Of a DNA stretch of 64,000 nucleotides, positions 52,453 to 62,705 are shown in pieces. Numbering within the stretch: position 1 is the stretch's first letter; each line of letters opens with the position of its first letter. Under the pieces are notes generated by a model. That model searched no databases. It was not told where the DNA came from and was given only the letters and a program-made list of their open reading frames with translations. Both the position numbers and the translations under genes were made by a program. The stretch comes from Sabellastarte sp. h YS-2021 (lineage: Eukaryota; Annelida; Polychaeta; Sabellida; Sabellidae), in the NCBI GenBank assembly GCA_964017235.1, contig OZ024936.1:32324040-32388039 (forward strand), in the 5' to 3' direction.

Positions 52453-52794
52453 ATCTTTAGATTAAAGTTGAGTTAAACCCAGAATAATATATATCAATTT
52501 ATTGTGTTTAGACAACAATATACATATACCACAAGGGCAAAAAGGAGAGAGCTCATTAGTACCTATTAATAACTTTCAAGATATTTAATAGTGTTTTTGA
52601 ATAGAAACATGTCATTTACCAAAACTGTTAAAATGTGTTTTTATGATAGATTTACAAATGAAAATCCTAACAGTGAAGGCAACAACCTTTTCTGAGGGAG
52701 AAATTCTAAACAGATTTGCAGAACCCAAATAACTTTATTAAACTAGACTAAGGACGCATCTGTGGCCAGATGCAAGATGTATCCACCGGCAAAG
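52453..52794. other. Upstream intron segment
   Basis: AT-rich. Ends near 52750-52795 with ggacgcatctgtggccagat, gcaagatgtatccaccggca, a GC-rich patch of the kind found at Helitron-like ends. Confidence 0.35.
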
Positions 52795-53150
52795 GCAAAA
52801 GTACCTATTACTCAGCTATGCCACGAGCTAGAGGTCTGAAATTTTACTATGTTATAGCTGATCCCAAAGTAGGTGAATAACATATTTGCACAAAATTCTC
52901 TAAATGCATTAGTTTTCAAGTTACAAGTGATTTTACTCATGATGGAAGTTAGTAAAAAGTCTAAAAGTAGCTATTACTCACTTAGCTATTGAGATAGACA
53001 CCCAAGTTACTCACCATGTTGTAGCTATGGAAAAAGTAGCTGAATAACATATTTTAACAAAGTGCTCTAAATGCAATACTTTTCAAGTTATAATTGATTT
53101 AGTGCATGATTTCATTAATTTTAATGCATTAAAAATTATATAAAAAAATT
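52795..53150 (+). repeat. 155 bp-family repeat, second locus (2 units)
   Basis: Same units and same distal junction (tgcatgatttcattaatttt, aatgcattaaaaatta) as the array nested in element 5. Confidence 0.8.
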
Positions 53151-53164
53151 CATAAAAAAAACTT

Positions 53165-54153
53165 TAGCATGTGAAAGCTCTCCAAAATGTAGGTGAATGA
53201 GTTATTTGAGAAATACTGGCTATCTGCAATACTTTTAGAGATAATAGGCATTTACTCATTTTGAGTAGGTGAGTAAGTAGCTAGGGATCTGAAAATTCAC
53301 TAATTGAATGCTCTCCAAAATGTATATGAATAAGTTATTTGAGAAAAATTGGCTATCTGCAATACTTTTAGAGATATTTTGCATTTACTCATTTTGAGTA
53401 GGTGAGTAATTACCTACGGGTCTGGAACTTCACCATGTGAAAGCTCTCCCAAAAGTAGATGAATGAGTTATTTGATAAAAATTGGCTATCCGCAATACTT
53501 TTAGAGATAATTCGCATTTACTCATTTTGAGTAGGTCAATAATTAGCTAGGGATCTGAAACTTCACCAAGTAAAAGCTATCCCAAAAGTAGGTGAATGGG
53601 TTATTTGAGAAAAATTGGCTATCTGCAATACTTTTAGAGATAATTCGCATTTACTCATTTTGAGTAGGTGAGTAATTAGCTATGGGTCTGAAACTTCACA
53701 GAGTGAAAGCTCTCCCAAAAGTAGGCGAATGGGTTATTTGAGAAAAATTGGCTATCTGCAATACTTTTAGAGATAATTCGCATTTACTCATTTTGAGTAG
53801 GTGAATAATTAGCTATGGGTCTGAAACTTCACCATGTGAAAGCTCTTCCAAAAGTATTTGTTTATTTGTTTGTTTATTTGGGGTTTAACGTCGCTTTCAA
53901 CACTGTACAGGTCATATCACGACGGGTAGTTGGAAGGGCAGAGGAAACCAGTACATAGAGTTCGCTAGGGTTGTGTACTGTAAACTGCCGACCAACGGCA
54001 AGCAACTACCAGCTTTCCCACTTGAGCCCGTGCGGGAATCGAACCCCGGCCTCAGAGGTGGGAGGAGAGAGTGTTACCACTCTGCCACCGTGTCCCCTCT
54101 TCCAAAAGTATGTGAATGAGTTATTTGAGAAAAATTGGCTATCTGCAATACTT
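53165..54153 (+). repeat. 133 bp tandem repeat, first block (interrupted by SINE copy 2)
   Basis: About five units with GCAATACTTTTAGAGATAAT, tcgcatttactcattttgag, taggtgagtaattagctatg. The 53858-54096 SINE is inserted in one unit. Confidence 0.85.
53858..54096 (-). mobile_element. tRNA-derived SINE, copy 2
   Basis: Minus strand: gggacacggtggcagagtgg (A box), then ccggggttcgattcccgcac (B box GGTTCGATTCC), body with cggcagtttacagtacacaa, end gttgaaagcgacgttaaacc, ccaaataaacaaacaaa. A perfect 15 bp target duplication CTCTTCCAAAAGTAT occurs at 53843-53857 and 54097-54111. Inserted in a 133 bp repeat unit. Confidence 0.9.
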
Positions 54154-54154
54154 T

Positions 54155-54995
54155 TAAGCGATAAGCCACCTGCCAAATATGAAAGAAATGTGGAAAGAAA
54201 TGTGGACTGTAGGTCACTAACAAGCAATATTCCACATTTTAGACATTTTAGTCTACCACAGGCCTAATTTAGACATAAAGCCTACCAAAAAGATAGGGTG
54301 GCGAGTTCTCTAGCATACCAAGCCACCTGCCAAATATGAATGAAATCTGGAAAGAAATGTGGACTGTAGGTCGCTAACAAGCAATATTCCACATTTTAGA
54401 CATTTTTGTCTACCACAGGCCTAATTTATACATAAAGCCTACCAAAAAGATAGGGTGACGAGTTCTCAAGCATACCAAGCCACCTGCCAAATATGAATGA
54501 AATCTGGTAAGAAATGTGGACTGTAGGTCGCTAACAAGCAATATTCCACATTTTAGACATTTTTGTCTACCACAGGCCTAATTTAGACATAAAGCCTACC
54601 AAAAAGATAGGGTGGCGAGTTCTCTAGCATACCAAGCCACCTGCCAAATATGAATGAAATCTGGAAAGAAATGTGGACTGTAGGTCGCTAACAAGCAATA
54701 TTCCACATTTTAGACATTTTTGTCTACCACAGGCCTAATTTAGACATAAAGCCTACCAAAAAGATAGGGTGATGAGTTCTCAAGCATACCAAGCCACCTG
54801 CCAAATATGAATGAAATCTGGAAAGAAATGTGACTGTAGGTCGCTAACAAGCAATATTCCACATTTTAGACATTTTTGTCTACCACAGGCCTAATTTAGA
54901 CAAAAAAACCTACCAAAAAGATAGGTTGGCGAGTCCTCCACCATATCAAGCCACCTGCCAAATATGAAAGAAATGTGGAGTGTAGGTCGCTAACA
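54155..54995 (+). repeat. 157 bp tandem array (about 5-6 units)
   Basis: aagccacctgccaaatatga at 54320, 54477, 54634 gives a 157 bp period. Units include gtggactgtaggtcgctaac, aagcaatattccacatttta and cctaccaaaaagatagggtg. Confidence 0.9.
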
Positions 54996-55027
54996 AGAAA
55001 TCTCTGCGGACGCTGATGAATCCATAG

Positions 55028-55051
55028 TATCCCCGCTTTGCGCCGGGGATA
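55028..55051 (+). other. GC-rich hairpin, Helitron-like 3' end candidate
   Basis: TATCCCCG-ctttgcgc-CGGGGATA, followed by caatta, directly after the 157 bp array and a ctctgcggacgctgatgaat patch. It parallels the hairpin plus cataatta at 29918. Confidence 0.5.
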
Positions 55052-55910
55052 CAATTAGTCATGTGGTGTCTACCATCTATGAAACTGTTACTGTCCACAT
55101 GCTTTCATGTATAGAGCCACCAGATGAATACTTTTTTTGTGATCAAGAATATCTCATCACAAAAACATATAATCCCCATGCATGGCTTTTTCAGTATACA
55201 TTTTAAACAGTGACCTATAAATGAAGCTAATACTGATCATTACATATACCATATATTTTTTAATTAATGCACCTTAACTTTAATACCAAATTTGTAATGA
55301 GAGTGTCTGTAATATATACACCAGACAACACTGTTCCATGCTAATTTTTTATTTACAATGAGCAAAAAATATTTGAATCATGTGTTTTAATTTCTGCCTC
55401 ATTTATGGTAGAAATTGATGCTGAATGATTGGGATTTCGTTGACACATGTTACATACAGTTATTTAAGATTTCTGTGTATACATGACACTTTCAAGACAT
55501 ATAATTGGCTCAGTTTCTGTTGCGTCTATTTGTAGAGTAATCAACACTAACTAAATCTAACTCTAATAGTATTTCTATAGCATTTAACCACCATCTAAAG
55601 ACAGTCACTGGGTTGAAGTATGGATGGACTGGACCCCAGATTCCAAGACACATTAAACAGCTTCTGAGGAACATCAAACAAGAAAAATCAGAGATCAACA
55701 ATTATTAAGGATGAGACATTGCAGGTGAAAAGCTGAAGGTTGTGACGTAAGTTTTAAATTTGTAAAATAAAACTATAGGAGACATGGTGGGTGAGCTATA
55801 AATCATAGTTCTCAGTATCAAAAATATAAGTAGATTTCTGATACAATAGTTAAAGGTAAATTTGTCTTTTATTTCTATATGGTTAACTTACATGAATAAT
55901 ATAATTGACT
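55052..55910. other. Upstream intron segment, nothing recognised
   Basis: AT-rich. A minus ORF (55701-55510) has no Patched-like features. Confidence 0.35.
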
Positions 55911-55914
55911 TTAA

Positions 55915-56208
55915 CCCCTAAAAGACCTTATCTGTCGACTAGCAGTCGACAACAATGTGTATTCTACAGTACCATGTCTGTCAGCTAGCAGTCGACACCC
56001 CATATGAAATTCTAGCTTTCCCTCAGTACTGTAGAATTAAACGTCTTGGAATACAGAAATGCGTTATTTAAAGTATTATGTACGAGGACGTTATGGATGA
56101 CAAAAAGTGCTTGTGGTATGTGTTTTAGCAACTTAAACTGTCTGTAAGCTATTCATCCCGGATTTTCTTTCAGTATAGTAGAGTACTGCTCCCTTGGTGG
56201 CGAAGGGG
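55915..56208. mobile_element. piggyBac-like MITE, copy 1 (294 bp)
   Basis: Flanked by TTAA (55911-55914, 56209-56212). Ends CCCCTAAAAGACC and ggtggcgaagGGG. Contains the hairpin CTGTCGACTAGCAGTCGACA. TTAA duplication plus CCC...GGG ends fit piggyBac-type elements. Confidence 0.75.
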
Positions 56209-56212
56209 TTAA

Positions 56213-57650
56213 ATTATTCAATAAAACAGAATTCATAAATATTGTATGATCAGTAAGCCAATAATGTGAAGGCCTTGTTCCAAGATTACATCATAAGTCA
56301 AATGTTAGTTTTCCCCATTTCATCATGTACTGTCATAAGGTTGGTAATTGCTTGCCTTGGCATTCATGGGCATATGTTCTACTTCTCTTTCGACATTAAA
56401 ATATTACCTATACAATGGTGCAAGTGAATTTTAGACCAACAACATTTAAATTAGTATTTAAATTGGACTTAAGTTGTCTTAACATGGCTGATGAAAGACA
56501 GATTTTGGGGCTGTGTAATGCTTCAAACTGTAACTTGGAAAATGCCTCCACTTTGCACAAAACAGAAGACAATTTATATCTTCACATTCACTTGCCACTG
56601 CAAAAATTTACATGTTGCGACATAAGAAAGATTGATTTATTGCCTTGTCTGTTGTAAAAGTTACATTTGTACTAGAGCTAGGGCCAATACTAGTGTCACT
56701 ATTTTGGTTCTACTGTTTCAACTCCGACAAATGACATTTTAAAGGTTCTGCTTAATATTACCATGGTTGACATATATGATGGAAACTTTACTTGATATTA
56801 AACAAAATCTAATCACAGAAAATATGTTGCCTACTGTAGCCTCTGTTACGTTAGTATTTACCCAAAGTAGAAACATCATGTTAATGTTTTATGACTATTC
56901 TCTAGTGTTTTGCAGATGGTAGAATGTTATCTGGGGCCTCTCCGTAATTAAGTGAATTTCTCTGGGTGTCAATTGAATGAATTATGGTATTTCATCAATT
57001 ACAAGTTTAAAGGACAAGGTGTGATCTATAACAACTAGAAACAATTTAAACTAATTCTGCATATATGTATAACTTTATACATAACACACCCCATGACTTT
57101 CAAGTGCAAGCACCAGAGATCCTCAATATTGGTACATGTACTCTGTATTATCTTTAAAGAGGCTTACATGCTTTATACATATCTTTGATGTGGCTACACA
57201 AATGCACACAACAATAGATCTGTCCAAATATGACCCTGAATATTGCACACAACATTAAGTGCAGACTTTGGTTTTCCCTTTGGAATATTTTTACCAGGAG
57301 ACAGATACAGTCTAGACAAAAGCTAGACAGTGTATTCATTTCATAAACTGCACATTAAAGAAAATATTGAACAAAAAACAAAATGACAGTATATAGAGTA
57401 CCTCTTATATTTAATATATGTGTATAGATATTGCATATATCTTTTAGAGGATAAAATCGCGTTTTTTAAATAACAATCAGAACCCAATACATAACTCGAA
57501 TCCAAGATTCGACTAATAAACATCACAGTGAGTGAAAAGGTTGAATTCTCTTTACATTAAAAGACAAGTACAGTGAAAGGTACTGTAAAATAGATATCTT
57601 AGTATTCAATACATATTACAACAAGACCACTGCCGTGGTATGATCTCCCG
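56213..57650. other. Upstream intron/intergenic segment, nothing recognised
   Basis: AT-rich. An 80-codon ORF (56415-56657) without recognisable motif is probably chance. Confidence 0.35.
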
Positions 57651-57654
57651 CCAC

Positions 57655-57841
57655 ACTACATCAAAAAGTAGGTGAACAACATATTTGACAAAACTCCTTT
57701 AAATTGAATAGTTTTGCTTGAATGTACATATTCCGCAGTTATGTACATGTAAGATATGCACTAAAAAGGTTTGGATATCTTCATTCCACCTCAAAGAAGG
57801 GGCCCAAGGTCTTACCCTTACCCTGTGCTTTTCCACAGGTT
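57655..57841 (+). repeat. Mosaic of 155 bp- and 147 bp-family fragments
   Basis: aaaaagtaggtgaacaacat (155 bp family) followed by ggatatcttcattccacctc, aaagaaggggcccaaggtct and cacaggttggttt (147 bp family). Confidence 0.6.
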
Positions 57842-60800
57842 GGTTTGAAGCTCTCCCAAAAGTAGGTGAATGAGTTATTTGAGAAAAATTGGCCATCTGC
57901 AATATTTCTAGAGATAATTCGCATATACTCATTTTCAGTAGGCGAGTAATTAGCTATGGGTCTGAAACTTCACTATGTGAAGGCCCTTGCAAAAGTAGGT
58001 GAATCAGTTATTTGAGAAAAAATTGGCTATCTGCAATACTTTTAGAGATAATTCGCATTTACTCATTTTGAGTAGGTGAGTAATTGAGCTATGGGTGTGA
58101 AACTTCACTATGTGAAGGCCCTTGCAAAAGTAGGTGAATGAGTTATATGAGAAAAAATTGGCTATCTGCAATACTTTTCAGAGATAATTCGCATTTACTC
58201 ATTTTGAGTAGGTGAGTAATTAGCTATGGGTGTGAAACTTCACCAAGTGAAAGCTCTCCCAAAAGTAGGTGAATGAGTTATTTGAGAAAATTGGCTATCT
58301 GCAATACTTTTAGCGATAATTCGCATTTACTCATTTTGAGTAGGTGAGTAATTAGCTATGAGTGTGAAACTTCACCAAGTGAAAGGTCTCCCAAAAGTAG
58401 GTGAATGAGTTATTTGAGAAAAATTGGCTATCTGCAATACTTTTAGAGATAATTCGCATTTACTCATTTTGAGTAGGTGAGTAATTAGCTATGGGTCTGA
58501 AACTTCACTATGTGAAGGCCCTTGCAAAAGTAGGTGAATGAGTTATATGAGAAAAAATTGGCTATCTGCAATACTTTTCAGAGATAATTCGCATTTACTC
58601 ATTTTGAGTAGGTGAGTAATTAGCTACGGGTGTGAAACTTCACCATGTGAAAGCTCTTCCAAAAGTAGGTGAATGAGTAATTTGAGAAAAATTGGCTATC
58701 TGCAATACTTTTAGCGATAATTCGCATTTACTCATTTTCAGTAGGTGAGTAATTAGCTATGGGTCTGAAACTTCACCAAGTGAAAGCTCTCCCAAAAGTA
58801 GGTGAATGAGTTATTTGAGAAAAATTGGCTAAGTACAATACTTTTAACCCCTTAAAGACCTTATCTGTCGACTAGCAGTCGACAGCAATGTGTATTCTAC
58901 AGTACCATGTCTGTCGGCTAGCAGTCGACACCCCCATATGATATGCCAGCTTTCCTTCAGCACTGTAGAATTAAACGTCTTGGTATACTGATATATGCTA
59001 TTTAAAATATTATGTACGAGGACGTTATGGACAACGTAAATCACTTGTGGTGTGTGTTTTAGCAACCTAAACTGTCTGTCAGCTCTTCATCCCGGATTTT
59101 CCTTCGGTATAGTAGAATACTGCTCCCTTGGTGGTGAAGAGGTTAAGAGATAATTCGCATTTACTCATTTTGAGTAGGTGAATAATTATCTACGGGTCTG
59201 AAACTTCACCATGTGAAAGCTCTCCCAAAAGTAGATGAATGAGTTATTTGAGAAAAATTGGCCATCTGCAATACTTTTAGAAATAATTCGCATTTACTCA
59301 TTTTGAGTAGGTGAGTAATTAGTTATGGGTCTGAAACTTCACCAAGTGAAAGCTCTCCCAAAAGTAGGTGAATGAGTTATTTGAGAAAAATTGGCTATCT
59401 GCAATACTTTTAGCGATAATTCGCATTTACTCATTTTGAGTAGGTGAGTAATTAGCTATAGGTCTGAAACTTCACCAAGTGAAAGTTCTCCCAAAAGTAG
59501 GTGAATGAGTTATTTGAGAAAAATTGGCTATCTGCAATACTTTTAGCGATAATTCACATTTACTCATTTTGAGTAGGTGAGTAATTAGCTATGGGTCTGA
59601 AACTTCACCAAGTGAAAGTTCTCCCAAAAGTAGGTGAATGAGTTATTTGAGAAAAATTGGCTATCTGCAATACTTTTAGCGATAATTCACATTTACTCAT
59701 TTTGAGTAGGTGAGTAATTAGCTATGGGTGTGAAACTTCACCAAGTGAAAGTTCTCCCAAAAGTAGGTGAATGAGTTATTTGAGAAAAATTGGCTATCTG
59801 CAATACTTTTAGCGATAATTCACATTTACTCATTTTGAGTAGGTGAGTAATTAGCTATGGGTGTGAAACTTCACCAAGTGAAAGTTCTCCCAAAAGTAGG
59901 TGAATGAGTTGTTTGAGAAAAATTGGCCATCTGCAATACTTTTAGAGATAATTCGCATTTACTCATTTTCAGTAGGTGAGTAATTAGCTATGGGTCTGAA
60001 ACTTCAGCATGTGAAAGCTCTTCCAAAAGTAGGTGAATGAGTTATTTGAGAAAAATTGGCCATCTGCAATACCTCTAGAGATAATTCGTATATACTCATT
60101 TTCAGTAGGCGAGTAATTAGCTATGGGTCTGAAACTTCACTATGTGAAGGCCCTTGCAAAAGTAGGTGAATGAGTTATATGAGAAAAAATTGGCTATCTG
60201 CAATACTTTTCAGAGATAATTCGCATTTACTCATTTTGAGTAGGTGAGTAATTAGCTATGGGTGTGAAACTTCACCAAGTGAAAGCTCTCCCAAAAGTAG
60301 GTAAATGAGTTATTTGAGAAAAATTGGCTATCTGCAATACTTTTAGCGATAATTTGCATTTACTCATTTTGAGTAGGTGAGTAATTAGCTATGAGGGTGA
60401 AACTGCACCAAGTGAAAGGTCTCCCAAAAGTAGGTGAATGAGTTATTTGAGAAAAATTGGCTATCTGCAATACGTTTAGAGATAATTCGCATTTACTCAT
60501 TTTGAGTAGGTGAGTAATTAGCTATGGCTGTGAAACTTCACCATGTGAAAGCTCTTCCAAAAGTACGTGAATGAGTTATTTGAGAAAAATTGGCTATCTG
60601 CAATACTTTTAGCGATAGTTCGCATTTACTCATTTTGAGTAGGAGAGTAATTAGCTATGGGTGTGAAACTTCACCAAGTGAAAGTTCTCCCAAAAGTAGG
60701 TGAATGAGTTATTTGAGAAAAATTGGCTCTCTGCAATACTTTTAGCGATAATTCACATTTACTCATTTTGAGTAGGTGAGTAATTAGCTATGGGTCTGAA

Positions 60801-62705
60801 ACTTCACCAAGTGAAAGTTCTCCCAAAAGTAGGTGAATGAGTTATTTGAGAAAAATTGGCTATCTGCAATACTTTTAGCGATAATTCACATTTACTCATT
60901 TTGAGTAGGTGAGTAATTAGCTATGGGTGTGAAACTTCACCAAGTGAAAGTTCTCCCAAAAGTAGGTGAATGAGTTGTTTGAGAAAAATTGGCCATCTGC
61001 AATACTTTTAGAGATAATTCGCATTTACTCAATTTCAGTAGGTGAGTAATTAGCTATGGGTCTGAAACTTCAGCATGTGAAAGCTCTTCCAAAAGTAGGT
61101 GAATGAGTTATTTGAGAAAAATTGGCCATCTGCAATACCTCCAGAGATAATTCGTATATACTCATTTTCAGTAGGCAAGTAATTAGCTATGGGTCTGAAA
61201 CTTCACTATGTGAAGGCCCTTGCAAAAGTAGGTGAATGAGTTATATGAGAAAAAATTGGCTATCTGCAATACTTTTCAGAGATAATTCGCATTTACTCAT
61301 TTTCAGTAGGTGAGTAATTAGCTATGGGTGTGAAACTTCACCAAGTGAAAGCTCTCCCAAAAGTAGGTAAATGAGTTATTTGAGAAAAATTGGCTATCTG
61401 CAATACTTTTAGCGATAATTTGCATTTACTCATTTTGAGTAGGTGAGTAATTAGCTATGAGTGTGAAACTGCACCAAGTGAAAGGTCTCCCAAAAGTAGG
61501 TAAATGAGTTATTTGAGAAAAATTGGCTATCTGCAATACTTTTAGCGATAATTTGCATTTACTCATTTTGAGTAGGTGAGTAATTAGCTATGAGTGTGAA
61601 ACTGCACCAAGTGAAAGGTCTCCCAAAAGCAGGTGAATGAGTTATTTGAGAAAAATTGGCTATCTGCAATACGTTTAGAGATAATTCGCATTTACTCATT
61701 TTGAGTAGGTGAGTAATTAGCTATGGCTGTGAAACTTCACCATGTGAAAGCTCTTCCAAAAGTAGGTGAATGAGTTATTTGAGAAAAATTGGCTATCTGC
61801 AATACTTTTAGCAATAATTCGCATTTACTCATTTTGAGTAGGAGAGTAATTAGCTATGGGTGTGAAACTTCACCAAGTGAAAGTTATCCCAAAAGTAGGT
61901 GAATGAGTTATTTGAGAAAAATTGGCTATCTGCAATACTTTTAGCGATAATTCCCATTTACTCATTTTGAGTAGGTGAGTAATTAGCTATGGGTGTGAAA
62001 CTTCACCAAGTGAAAGTTCTCCCAAAAGTAGGTGAATAAGTTATTTGAGAAAAATTGGCCATCTGCAATACTTTTAGAGATAATTCGCATTTACTCATTT
62101 TCAGTAGGTGAGTAATTAGCTATGGGTCTGAAACTTCAGCATGTGAAAGCTCTTCCAAAAGTAGGTGAACGAGTTATTTGAGAAAAATTGGCTATCTGCA
62201 ATACTTTTAGTGATAATTCGCATTTACTCATTTTCAGTAGGTGAGTAATTATCTATGGGTCTGAAACTTCACCATGTGAAAGCTCTCCCAAAAGTAGATG
62301 AAGGAGTTATTTGAGAAAAATTGGCTATCTGCAATACTTTTACAGATAATTCGCATTTACTCATTTTGAGTAGGTGAGTAATTAGCTATGGGTCCGAAAC
62401 TTCTTCAAGTGAAAGCTCTCCCAAAAGTAGGTGAATGAGTTATTTGAGAAAAATTGGCTATCTGCAATAGTTTTAGCGATACTTCGCATTTACTCATTTT
62501 GAGTAGGTGAGTAATTAGCTATGGGTCTGAAACTTCACCAAGTGAAAGCTCTCCCAAAAGTAGGTGAATGAGTTATTTGAGAAAAATTGGCTATCTGCAA
62601 TACTTTTAGAGATAATTCGCATTTACTCATTTTGAGTAGGTGAGTAATTAGCTATGGGTCTGAAACTTCACCAAGTGAAAGCTCTCCCAAAAGTAGGTGA
62701 ATGAC
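57842..62705 (+). repeat. 133 bp tandem repeat, main array (about 34 units) with higher-order structure
   Basis: Monomer: gtgaaagctctcccaaaagt, aggtgaatgagttatttgag, aaaaattggctatctgcaat, acttttagagataattcgca, tttactcattttgagtaggt, gagtaattagctatgggtct, gaaacttcaccaa (~133 bp). The variant cttcagcatg occurs at 60002, 61068 and 62134, exactly 1066 bp apart (8 monomers). A piggyBac MITE interrupts at 58848-59142. Confidence 0.92.
58848..59142. mobile_element. piggyBac-like MITE, copy 2 (295 bp)
   Basis: TTAA at 58844-58847 and 59143-59146. Ends CCCCTTAAAGACC and gtggtgaagaGG. About 90% similar to copy 1 by eye. Inserted in a 133 bp monomer (caatacttt/TTAA/gagataattcgc). Confidence 0.8.

Noticed and set aside
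52026-52460. 144-codon plus-strand ORF
   Set aside because: Most of it is the complement of a tRNA-derived SINE with target-site duplications.
54155-54995. CRISPR-like array
   Set aside because: Repeats are 157 bp with no spacer/repeat alternation and the context is eukaryotic intronic DNA.
55510-55701. Candidate 5' exon of the Patched-like gene
   Set aside because: No Patched-type motif, and no acceptor/donor pair giving the phase required by exon a.
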